Positions 1 to 7,151 of a DNA stretch of 8,424 nucleotides are shown piece by piece. The DNA lies in NCBI GenBank assembly GCA_021160085.1, contig JAGHDE010000178.1, positions 1 to 8,424 of the forward strand, given 5' to 3'. Positions within the stretch are counted from its first letter, which is position 1. Every line of letters starts with the position of its first letter. The stretch is from Pseudomonadota bacterium (lineage in GTDB: Bacteria > Desulfobacterota > WTBG01 > JAGOGO01). The position numbers and the translations under genes were made by a program. The notes under the pieces were generated by a model that saw only the letters and a list, made by a program, of their open reading frames with translations, was not told the DNA's origin and ran no database searches.

Positions 1-3000
1 AAAACCTTATTCTTTTCTGAGGCGGTAAGATCTTTTTTGAAATTGACGTGAACAAGCAGTATATTTTTTATAAAATGTTTTTTCCCAAGCAGGGGTATGA
101 TAACAACAGGCGCGCGGTCAAATCTTCCAAGTCCGGCATATATGTCCCCGGTTTTTACAATCGTCTTCTTTGTTCCTTTAAGGAAACCGGATTTTTCCGC
201 CCTCGACTTCATCTGGAAAGAAATCCCACCTCGCTTCTTTATCGATATTGCAGAAAGTTCCCCGGGTTTCCCCTCGTCATCGAGATTGCCGACTTCATAC
301 AGGGTATAACCTCGAATATCAGATATCGCCCCTTGAATCCTCCTGACAGTAAAGCCATCATTGCTGGTTAAATTCTCCAGCGAAAAGTTGAGTTCTCTGA
401 GAAAGTCAAACAGGATGCCGGGCAACATCTCTTCCTTTCTGCTTGTCCCGACAGTAACTGTCTTTGCCTGATGTCTGATTGCGTCAATGGGTCGGGAAAG
501 CTCATCTGCGGCCTGGTCAAGACAAACATCCAGCATATCAATAGGAGAAGAGGAAGTCCTTTCTTCTTTAAATTCTTCCCAAAAATCTTCCAGGGGCAGC
601 TTTCCAACAGCATATTTAAGAAGCAGGGTTATGTCTGATGCCAACTTAACGCTCAGGGATGAAAAAAATCCTTGCTTTCGGCGGGAGTGAAAATCTGTAG
701 AAAATTCTTTTATTATCTTATGAAGGCCGGGATTACCTATCTTTTCAAAAAGGGATTCATCCTTCTTGTCAAGTTCGCCTACCTTCAAAGAGAGCTTATT
801 TCTGAAAGCACGAAAAACATCTCCATCCTCATTAATGCTGCAAGCGGCATAATAACCCCAAATATGCCCTGCGAGCGTATTTAGAATAACCGATGCAGGA
901 AAGGATGATTCCGGCACAAAGATTAATGAATCAGCAATATTATCAAACCTTTTTTCTCCTTCATCCGCAACAACCACCACCGTAGCTGCGTGAGCTTTAA
1001 AGATGGCTGTGTCCTTTGCAATGTCTTCAACAACCTGTGGTGGGTTTCCGGCAGCACAAACAATAATCAGGGGTTCGGAAGAAAGATCAATATGTTTCTT
1101 GTCCTCCACAATATCTGAAGATATGGTTTTGTAACAAAGCTCACTAAGTTTTATCCTGATTTCATCCGCCGCAACCTTATTGGGGCCGCTACCTACAACC
1201 GCCCAGTATCTTTTTTTCTTAACCATCTTCCAGGAGGATTCCTTTATCTTCTCCCTTATATCTATCACCTTGTTCATCTTATCCGGAACCTGTTCAAGGT
1301 TGATAAGCTCTCTGGCTATAAAATCATCAGACCTGGCTCCAAGAACCTGAGCAAAACAGAGGGCAAGGATATAACCGGCAACAATCTGGGAATAGAATGC
1401 CTTTGTTGACGCTACTGACATTTCTATATCCCTTCCATCGCTTGTATAAAAGACCCCATCGGTTATGTGAGTGATATCCGACTGTCTCCGGTTAACAATT
1501 GCGATCAGATAAGCGCCACGCTCTTTAGCCATGGCCACGGCTCTGTTGGTATCGGTAGTGGTACCCGATTGAGTGACAGCAATAACAAGGGTGCTTTGTA
1601 AATTTTCCTCAAGAAAAAATCCGCTAAATTCCGAAGCGGCTTTTGCTTTAATATTTATTTTCGAACCCACTAAATATCGCGAAAAAGCCTCAGCAATTGC
1701 CAGACCTGCTACAGCAGCCGTGCCCTGCCCAATCACAAAAATTTTATTTATTTTACTTTGAATTAGTGCGTCTTTTAGTTTTTGGGGCAGAATATCATCC
1801 CCCAGATTAAAGTTAACTTCAGGTTTGCCATTCTGATCATAAGAAATATGATACTTTCCTCTCAGGGTCTTTTTTGCGGATAAAGGAGCCTCCAAAATTT
1901 CTTTTAAAAGATAGTGAGGATAGCTCTTGCGATCAATATCCCGGGTGGTAATCTCCGCCTTTTGTATCTGCTCATCTGAAATTACAAGCGGAGGTCCATC
2001 ATAACTGAAAGCGCTGATTCCCCTTTGGCTATTTTTTTGATCCTTGCTTAGAATAAAAATCTCTCCTTTTGTCCGGGAATTTCCCTCAATCCTTTCCCTC
2101 TCGCCATCCATCTTAATAAAATAAGGGGTTAGTTCCACCAGACCATACAGCTCGGAAGAAAAAATATACTGGTTATCGCAAATGCCGATATACAAAGACT
2201 GACCGCTTCCTCTAAGGGCAAGAAATACCTTTCCCGGTTCCAGATTGCTCTGCATGGCAATGGCATGAGAGCCTTCAAAATCGTTCAGAGCCAAACGAAA
2301 GGCTTCTTTCAGGGCACACCCTTTGTAAAGGTATCTCTCGATCTGGAGGGGAATAATTTTTGTGTCCGTGGTCACCCTTTGATCTATAATCTCGGTTTCC
2401 CCGGCCTCAAGAAATGATCTGAGGGTTTGATAGTTGTCAATATCCCCATTGAGGGCGACATGAATTGTCCAATTTCCTCTGCCGTAATGGGGATATTGTT
2501 TAACAGGCACAGGAGCCTCGAATGAAGTATCAATATCGGTATTTAAGCTGAAGTTGTTTATAGGGTGACAATTCTCCTCGTTGATGGCTCCCACAGATGC
2601 CCAGCGGGTATGGGCAAAAAACATTTCCGGTTCTATCTCTTCGTTGATAAATATCTGAAGTATTCGATCCGCCCGAATGCTGTTTCTTAAATATTTGGTA
2701 TTTTCACCCAGTGCTCCAGTAATAGAGGCCTTCTTATAGATAAATGTTAAAAATGGCGGTCTGATTTTGGAAGTGATGCCCGACAGACAGATAGAACCAT
2801 CTGACAGTTCCCCCGGGGCAAGTCTTTTCAAAAAATTATTATAAAGACCATCGTTTTTGAGGTTTTCCAATATATTTTCTAAGGCCTTTCTATCTTTCAG
2901 GCCAAAGGAAATCTCTATGCCCGCGGAATCTCTTCCTCGAACTTCTATTCTGTCAAGAGAGTTTAACAAAAAATTGATGTTTTTATACTTCCTGAAACAT

Positions 3001-3602
3001 TCTTTCGATATCTTGCTTTTCTCTCTCCCCCCTGCTAAACAAAGCGCCCTGTCTATATTGGAAAGGAGGTCCTTGTCCAGCGCCCATACTGAATCTTTTA
3101 CTATTTCAAAGAGTTTGTTGATATGCTCCATCTCGCTGGTAGAAAAATTACTGGCATTTTTTTCTATCAACTCTTCTTCCCGGAGAAGAAAGGAATTCAT
3201 GGTCTCGGAAACCATGGCAAGTTCCTCTTTTTTATCAATATGATAAAAAAGTGAGAATGAGTTTTGCTTTAAACCGAGAATGTATTCCTCCATATCCATC
3301 AACGTTCCTAAACCGCCGAGGTATTCCTGCAAAGAGATGGATTGGGAAAGCAATCTTTCCAGCCTGTTTGTCTGAACTTTCTCAAAGATGATGGAAAGCC
3401 TGTCTTTAATCTTGTCTTTTCTTTGAGTATCTTTTTTGATCGTAAGGATACCCGCTAACCCGCAAGCAAGGATTTCCGGGCTTGATGGGAATATAATAAT
3501 GGAGTTCGGGGGTGCGTATCGCGGATTATATCCTATAAAAATCCGCCATTCTTTCAGAGACTGGAGAACAACAAAAAATAATTTCCCGATTTCTTTGAAC
3601 AT
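1..3602 (-). CDS. Large GlmS-like protein: class II glutaminase plus two SIS domains (3' end outside window)
   Basis: An unbroken frame of 1200 codons runs from ATG at 3602 off the left edge. A stop (TAA) sits directly before this ATG, so no longer start is possible. Glutaminase landmarks of glucosamine-6-phosphate synthase are present: CGLAGIL at Cys47, RGRDSAGIEI at 222-231, HTRWASVG at 331-338, NGDIDN at 385-390 and TTDT around Asp413. SIS domain 1 (about 610-740) has TQSGTTTDT around Ser679 and SVASTKAF at 729-736. SIS domain 2 (about 795-940) keeps Glu814 and His837, aligning with E. coli GlmS Glu488 and His504, and ends in RNKLSLKVGE like the GlmS tail. The protein is about twice GlmS length (about 610). 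Oddities are a 46-residue leader before Cys47, about 150 extra mostly helical residues between Cys47 and Arg222, and an unrecognised tail from about 945. The likely reaction is a glutamine-dependent amination/isomerisation of a sugar phosphate, but the exact substrate is inferred. The Shine-Dalgarno is weak. Confidence 0.9.
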   Translation of the reverse strand, partial: MFKEIGKLFFVVLQSLKEWRIFIGYNPRYAPPNSIIIFPSSPEILACGLAGILTIKKDTQRKDKIKDRLSIIFEKVQTNRLERLLSQSISLQEYLGGLGTLMDMEEYILGLKQNSFSLFYHIDKKEELAMVSETMNSFLLREEELIEKNASNFSTSEMEHINKLFEIVKDSVWALDKDLLSNIDRALCLAGGREKSKISKECFRKYKNINFLLNSLDRIEVRGRDSAGIEISFGLKDRKALENILENLKNDGLYNNFLKRLAPGELSDGSICLSGITSKIRPPFLTFIYKKASITGALGENTKYLRNSIRADRILQIFINEEIEPEMFFAHTRWASVGAINEENCHPINNFSLNTDIDTSFEAPVPVKQYPHYGRGNWTIHVALNGDIDNYQTLRSFLEAGETEIIDQRVTTDTKIIPLQIERYLYKGCALKEAFRLALNDFEGSHAIAMQSNLEPGKVFLALRGSGQSLYIGICDNQYIFSSELYGLVELTPYFIKMDGERERIEGNSRTKGEIFILSKDQKNSQRGISAFSYDGPPLVISDEQIQKAEITTRDIDRKSYPHYLLKEILEAPLSAKKTLRGKYHISYDQNGKPEVNFNLGDDILPQKLKDALIQSKINKIFVIGQGTAAVAGLAIAEAFSRYLVGSKINIKAKAASEFSGFFLEENLQSTLVIAVTQSGTTTDTNRAVAMAKERGAYLIAIVNRRQSDITHITDGVFYTSDGRDIEMSVASTKAFYSQIVAGYILALCFAQVLGARSDDFIARELINLEQVPDKMNKVIDIREKIKESSWKMVKKKRYWAVVGSGPNKVAADEIRIKLSELCYKTISSDIVEDKKHIDLSSEPLIIVCAAGNPPQVVEDIAKDTAIFKAHAATVVVVADEGEKRFDNIADSLIFVPESSFPASVILNTLAGHIWGYYAACSINEDGDVFRAFRNKLSLKVGELDKKDESLFEKIGNPGLHKIIKEFSTDFHSRRKQGFFSSLSVKLASDITLLLKYAVGKLPLEDFWEEFKEERTSSSPIDMLDVCLDQAADELSRPIDAIRHQAKTVTVGTSRKEEMLPGILFDFLRELNFSLENLTSNDGFTVRRIQGAISDIRGYTLYEVGNLDDEGKPGELSAISIKKRGGISFQMKSRAEKSGFLKGTKKTIVKTGDIYAGLGRFDRAPVVIIPLLGKKHFIKNILLVHVNFKKDLTASEKNKV

Positions 3603-3780
3603 TTAATCACCGTTCTTCAGCAGAAATATCAATATTTGAAACTGATCCTTGTTAAGAAATTAGTGACTACTCGGTTGGCAAATGCGCCAAAACACAAAGC
3701 TTATACGGTCTCTCTGTCATATCTGAGCAGTTACAGAAATTATTACTGCCATTTTAGAGTGATAGGATTTGCACAAAAGT
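3603..3780. other. Intergenic gap between pyrG and the GlmS-like gene
   Basis: These 178 bases hold no gene. I see no GC-rich hairpin followed by a T-run after pyrG, so read-through into the next gene is likely. There is a small inverted repeat TTGGC/GCCAA at 3674-3678 and 3685-3689, too short to call. No convincing -35/-10 pair and no glmS-ribozyme-like core was recognised, though a separate promoter for the downstream gene cannot be excluded. Confidence 0.5.
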
Positions 3781-5391
3781 TTATCCAGCGTCTTGAGAAT
3801 TGTGCTCCAAAGCAGCCTTTATAAATCTGGCAAACAGGGGATGGGGGCTTCTCGGTCTTGATTTGAATTCAGGATGAAACTGACAGCCGAGAAACCAGGG
3901 ATGATCACCAATTTCTACAATTTCCACCAGCCGCTCATCAGGGGACTTTCCGCTTATCCGCAAACCGTTTTCAATAAGCATATCCCGGTAATTATTATTG
4001 ACTTCATAACGATGCCGGTGCCTCTCGCTGATTTCTCTTCCTTTATATGCCTCAAAAGCAAAGGAGCTCTCTTCTATCAGGCAGGGATAAGCTCCTAATC
4101 TCATAGTTCCCCCCTTGTCCGTTATCTTTTTTTGTTCCGGAAGAAGATCAATCACCGGGTAAGAGGTGTCCTGATCGAATTCGGAACTGTTGGCCTTTTT
4201 TAGTTTGCAGATGTTTCTGGCGTATTCCACCACCGCCATCTGCATACCGAGACAGATGCCGAAAAATGGAATCTTATGAACCCGGGCATAGGTTACCGCC
4301 TGAATCATCCCTTCGATACCTCTTTCTCCGAACCCCCCGGGAATCAATATTCCACCAACACCATTAAATTGATTATCCATGCCTTCTCGTTCTATCTGTT
4401 CCGAATCGATAAAACGGAGTTCTACCTTAGAATCACTAAGAATGCCTCCATGCACCAAAGCTTCGTTTAAGCTTTTATACGAATCTGCCCAATCAACGTA
4501 TTTTCCCACAATAGCAATGGAAACCGTACGGGAGGAATTTTTTATCCTGTTGACTACCTCCTCCCATTCTCCCAGACGAGGTTCACCGGTCCAGATATTC
4601 AAGAGGTCAACAATCTTTTGATCAACCCCCTCCTTATGAAAGATCAGGGGAACTTCATAAATACAGTCCACATCTTTGGCGGTAAAAACCGACTCAACCT
4701 CCACATTACAGAAAAGGGATATCTTTGCCTTGATATCACTCGATAGAAATTCTTCTGTCCGGCAAAGAAGGATATCCGGCTGGATACCGATTTCGCGCAG
4801 CTCCTTAACGCTGTGCTGAGTTGGCTTTGTTTTAACTTCCCCCGCCGTTTTAAGAAATGGAGCCCACGTAAGATGAATAAAGATTACGTGTTCTTTGCCT
4901 TTTTCATTACGAAACTGTCTAATGGCTTCCAAGAAGGGAAGGCTTTCGATATCTCCCACGGTTCCGCCGATTTCTATAATAGCTACATCAAAACCGGTAG
5001 CTGCTTCTTTGATGTGGCCTTTGATTTCGTTTGTGATGTGGGGAATAACCTGAACTGTCCCGCCTAAGTATTCGCCCTTCCTCTCTTTAGATATAACCGA
5101 ATAATAAACCTGTCCCGTCGTAAGATTATTTCCTTTGCCCAGGCGGGTATTGGTAAACCGTTCGTAATGACCGAGGTCCAGATCGGTTTCAGTACCATCA
5201 TCGGTAACAAAAACTTCTCCATGCTGGAAAGGATTCATGGTGCCGGGGTCAACATTGATGTAAGGGTCGAGTTTCTGATGAGTTACTTTCAGCCCTCGAC
5301 ATTCAAGAATAGCGCCGATAGAAGCGGCTGCCAACCCCTTGCCAAGGGAGGAAAGAACACCCCCGGTAATAAAAATAAATTTAGTTCTCAT
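3781..5391 (-). CDS. pyrG: CTP synthase (glutamine-hydrolysing)
   Basis: PyrG makes CTP from UTP, ATP and glutamine in the cytoplasm, the last step of de novo CTP synthesis. The 536-residue length is normal. The N-terminal synthetase domain (about 1-267) opens with the typical [12 protein letters not shown], with the ATP-site Lys18, [17 protein letters not shown] (38-54), Asp72 and Glu140 in [13 protein letters not shown], and [12 protein letters not shown] at 188-198. The C-terminal class I glutamine amidotransferase domain (about 290-530) has the oxyanion strand PGGFGERG, nucleophile Cys380 in FFGICLGMQ, and His506/Glu508 in FHPE, so the triad is complete. The start ATG lies 9 bases after the glnA stop with a modest AAGAG Shine-Dalgarno overlapping the end of glnA, implying translational coupling. 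Assignment is secure. Confidence 0.98.
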   Translation of the reverse strand: MRTKFIFITGGVLSSLGKGLAAASIGAILECRGLKVTHQKLDPYINVDPGTMNPFQHGEVFVTDDGTETDLDLGHYERFTNTRLGKGNNLTTGQVYYSVISKERKGEYLGGTVQVIPHITNEIKGHIKEAATGFDVAIIEIGGTVGDIESLPFLEAIRQFRNEKGKEHVIFIHLTWAPFLKTAGEVKTKPTQHSVKELREIGIQPDILLCRTEEFLSSDIKAKISLFCNVEVESVFTAKDVDCIYEVPLIFHKEGVDQKIVDLLNIWTGEPRLGEWEEVVNRIKNSSRTVSIAIVGKYVDWADSYKSLNEALVHGGILSDSKVELRFIDSEQIEREGMDNQFNGVGGILIPGGFGERGIEGMIQAVTYARVHKIPFFGICLGMQMAVVEYARNICKLKKANSSEFDQDTSYPVIDLLPEQKKITDKGGTMRLGAYPCLIEESSFAFEAYKGREISERHRHRYEVNNNYRDMLIENGLRISGKSPDERLVEIVEIGDHPWFLGCQFHPEFKSRPRSPHPLFARFIKAALEHNSQDAG

Positions 5392-5400
5392 TTTTACTCT

Positions 5401-6735
5401 TTACAAAATCGATAAATAATTTTCTAATTCGAACTGGCTGACGTGCATTCTATATCGATCACACTCGATTTTTTTGTTGGCAATAAATTTATTGAAAATG
5501 TGATCCCCCAAAGCCTCATGGACAAGTTCACTTCTTTCAGTCTCCACAATTGCTTCATCTAAACTTCCCGGCAAGGATTTGATCCCTCTTTCCGCACGGG
5601 TCTCGGGAGACATCTCAAAAATATCTTCTTCAATCGGATCGGGAAGATCATACCCTTCTTCAATTCCTTTCAGCCCCGCCGCCAGCATAACCGCAAACGC
5701 CAGATAGGGGTTACAGGCCGGATCAGGACAGCGGACTTCCATTCTGGTGGCTTCATCTTTCCCCGGCTTATACATTGGTACCCGCACCAGGGCAGACCGG
5801 TTCCTTCGCGCCCATGAAATATAGACCGGAGCTTCATAACCGGGAACCAGGCGCTTGTACGAGTTCACCCATTGCGCCACAATCGAGCAAATTTCACGAG
5901 AATGCTTCAGGATTCCGGCAATGTATGACTTGCCTGTTTTTGATAAGTAGTACTCATCATTCGGATCAAAGAAAGCATTATTACTTCCTTTAAAAAGCGA
6001 CTGGTGTACGTGCATGCCGCTTCCGTTCTGTCCAAAGATCGGCTTTGGCATAAAGGTGGCGTAAACACCATGTTTCATAGCTACCTCTTTGACTGTCAGG
6101 CGGTAAGTCATGGCTGCATCAGCCATTGTAAGGGCCTCGGCATAGCGGAGGTCAATTTCGTGCTGGCTGGGCGCTACCTCGTGATGGCTGTATTCAACCT
6201 TAATTCCCATGTCCTCCAGGGTTAAAACCGTGTCTTTTCTCAAATCACTGGCAACATCCCGGGGAGTTAAGTCAAAATAGCCACCCGAGTCCAAACATTC
6301 CGGTGTGCCCTCTGAGCTCCTGAAATAAAAGTACTCAAGTTCGGGACCAACGAAAAAGGTGTAACCGAGATCTGCCGCCTTCTGCATGTTCCTTTTGAGT
6401 GCCCAGCGAGGATCACCTTCGTAGTGGCTGCCTTCAGGTGTTAGAATGTCACAGAACATTCGACCCACACCCACATCTGCACTCGTTCTCCACGGCAAGA
6501 TAGTGAAGGTGTTTGGATCGGGTTTGGCCATCATATCGCTCTCTTCGATTCGCGCAAACCCTTCAATGGACGAGCCATCAAAGCCCATACCCTCTTCCAA
6601 AGCGCTTTCCAGCTCATCAACGGTTATGGCGAAACTTTTTAAAAACCCCAATACGTCGGTAAACCATAATCTGATGAATCGCACATTTTTTTCCTTTACA
6701 GTTTTAAGTACGGCTTCTTTATCCATCTTTCCCAT
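5401..6735 (-). CDS. glnA: Type I glutamine synthetase, GSI-alpha-like
   Basis: GlnA condenses glutamate and ammonia to glutamine using ATP and acts as a cytoplasmic dodecamer. The 444-residue product carries Asp53 in GFDGSSIEGF, metal ligands Glu132/Glu134 (GPELEYF), Glu186 and Glu193 (HHEVAPSQHEID), His242 in NGSGMHVHQS, Arg295 and flap Glu301 in RLVPGYEAP, and Glu333/Arg335 in RMEVRCPDP. Length and the absence of the roughly 25-residue insertion typical of GSI-beta point to the alpha type. The adenylylation tyrosine of enteric enzymes is replaced by Phe373 (DIFEMSPE), so control by GlnE-type adenylylation is unlikely. Arg62, which serves glutamine feedback inhibition in Bacillus GlnA, is present in FARIEESDM. 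The first ATG is chosen because AGGAGG ends 8 bases upstream; Met4 would be too far from it. It heads the glnA-pyrG unit, and an insertion sequence lies about 112 bases upstream. Confidence 0.97.
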   Translation of the reverse strand: MGKMDKEAVLKTVKEKNVRFIRLWFTDVLGFLKSFAITVDELESALEEGMGFDGSSIEGFARIEESDMMAKPDPNTFTILPWRTSADVGVGRMFCDILTPEGSHYEGDPRWALKRNMQKAADLGYTFFVGPELEYFYFRSSEGTPECLDSGGYFDLTPRDVASDLRKDTVLTLEDMGIKVEYSHHEVAPSQHEIDLRYAEALTMADAAMTYRLTVKEVAMKHGVYATFMPKPIFGQNGSGMHVHQSLFKGSNNAFFDPNDEYYLSKTGKSYIAGILKHSREICSIVAQWVNSYKRLVPGYEAPVYISWARRNRSALVRVPMYKPGKDEATRMEVRCPDPACNPYLAFAVMLAAGLKGIEEGYDLPDPIEEDIFEMSPETRAERGIKSLPGSLDEAIVETERSELVHEALGDHIFNKFIANKKIECDRYRMHVSQFELENYLSIL

Positions 6736-6743
6736 AATTATTG

Positions 6744-6749
6744 CCTCCT
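6744..6749 (-). promoter_or_regulatory. glnA ribosome binding site
   Basis: On the minus strand the sequence AGGAGG is followed by 8 bases and then ATG at 6735. This near-perfect Shine-Dalgarno decides the glnA start in favour of Met1 over Met4. Confidence 0.85.
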
Positions 6750-6847
6750 ATTTTTTTAATGTCGCCTTTTTTAGGTAAATTGTATTGTTGAAAGTAATCT
6801 AAAGCGACTAAAATTCCATTCTTTATTATCCACAACCTTAGCTCACT
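6750..6847. other. glnA 5' leader between the ribosome binding site and the insertion sequence
   Basis: About 100 AT-rich bases with no ORF. On the minus strand there are AT-rich hexamers such as TACAAT near 6778-6783, but none has a good -35 partner at 16-18 bases. No sigma-54 element (GG and GC doublets 10 bases apart with TGGCAC/TTGC flavour) was found. The native glnA promoter may have been pushed away to the far side of the insertion sequence. Confidence 0.4.
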
Positions 6848-6849
6848 GT

Positions 6850-6861
6850 TATGAAACGGGC
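6850..6861 (+). repeat. Sub-terminal inverted repeat, right end (downstream of transposase)
   Basis: TATGAAACGGGC at 6850-6861 is the exact reverse complement of 8311-8322. A further five bases, AAGAT at 6868-6872, match the other end (8300-8304) at identical spacing, making an imperfect repeat of 23 bases. Sub-terminal repeats of this kind are known in the IS1111 group and not in typical IS110-group elements. Confidence 0.8.
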
Positions 6862-6863
6862 CC

Positions 6864-6869
6864 TGTCAA
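6864..6869 (-). promoter_or_regulatory. Outward-facing -35 box (TTGACA) at the right end of the insertion sequence
   Basis: A perfect consensus TTGACA lies on the minus strand, pointing out of the element towards glnA. At the present site there is no -10 at 16-18 bases (the position reads GTGAGC). In an excised circle the left end would bring GATAAT to exactly 17 bases. Confidence 0.55.
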
Positions 6870-7142
6870 GATAAATTTGTAGATTCCATCGTTTTTTTCA
6901 TTTTCTTTGATATTTTAGCTTAAGCTGCTTAAGGCTTCTTCGACGTTGAATCAAACTGTTATTCGTGGGTTGGTTACCATCATTATAAATCATCCGTCTG
7001 GAGAGGCCTCGATCTTTAGACGTGAATAAAGCAAATGCTTTTCAACAAAGTGAGCTCGATCATCTCCATTCGTGCCCCAAGCAGCTTGATAGCTAAAAAA
7101 TATTTTTTCTTTTTGATAAATTCTTCATTTGTTTATGCTGCT
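6868..7142 (-). ncRNA. Candidate bridge/seek guide RNA of the insertion sequence
   Basis: The region has no intact ORF but folds into three parts in the order known for bridge RNAs. Part one is a 5' stem-loop with arms AGCAGC/GCTGCT (7137-7142 and 7080-7085) around the palindrome AAAAAATATTTTTT (7095-7108). Part two is a hairpin with a large internal loop, with lower stem TGGAGA/TCTCCA (7063-7068, 6999-7004) and apical stem AAAGC/GCTTT (7037-7041, 7028-7032). Its 5' loop strand carries AGCTCACTTT (7056-7047) and its 3' strand GTCTAAAG (7021-7014). Part three has a stem TTTGAT/ATCAAA (6955-6950, 6911-6906) enclosing a CTTAAG hairpin, with ATAACAGT (6962-6955) at its foot. The loop strands match the reconstructed target and the element's right end. 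Ends and expression are unproven, and folding was done by eye. Confidence 0.6.
7005..7062 (-). other. Predicted target-binding loop of the guide RNA
   Basis: The internal-loop hairpin is bounded by TGGAGA/TCTCCA. The left target guide AGCTCACTTT (7056-7047) equals 10 contiguous plus-strand bases of the target obtained by joining 6847 to 8329. The right guide GTCTAAAG (7021-7014) matches the minus-strand target GTTAAAAG at 6 of 8 positions, including the AG complement of the CT core. The two guides on opposite loop strands address opposite DNA strands, as described for IS621-type bridge RNA. Confidence 0.55.
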
Positions 7143-7151
7143 CTTTGAAAA

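Noticed and set aside
48..884. Several short open frames on both strands near the left edge
   Set aside because: All overlap the continuous minus-strand reading frame that extends SIS-domain coding; none has a ribosome binding site or recognisable product.
2857..3243. Plus-strand open frame of 128 codons
   Set aside because: It lies entirely opposite the GlmS-like gene, is rich in Ser/Phe/Leu as expected from an antisense shadow, and shows no family features.
3603..3780. glmS ribozyme or terminator in the gap before the GlmS-like gene
   Set aside because: The gap is only 178 bases, with one 5-bp repeat, no T-run and no recognisable ribozyme core.
6750..6847. Sigma-54 (NtrC-type) promoter before glnA
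   Set aside because: No TGGCAC-N5-TTGC-like sequence is present on the minus strand in the leader.
6898..7069. Possible small basic protein downstream of the transposase (ending in a Lys/Arg-rich tail)
   Set aside because: The frame is interrupted by a TGA at 7042-7044 and lacks a start with a ribosome binding site; the stretch is better explained as structured guide RNA.
7095..7108. Intrinsic terminator for the transposase at the 14-base A/T palindrome
   Set aside because: The stem would be A-T only and therefore weak, and it lies inside the proposed 5' stem-loop of the guide RNA, so a terminator call is not supported.
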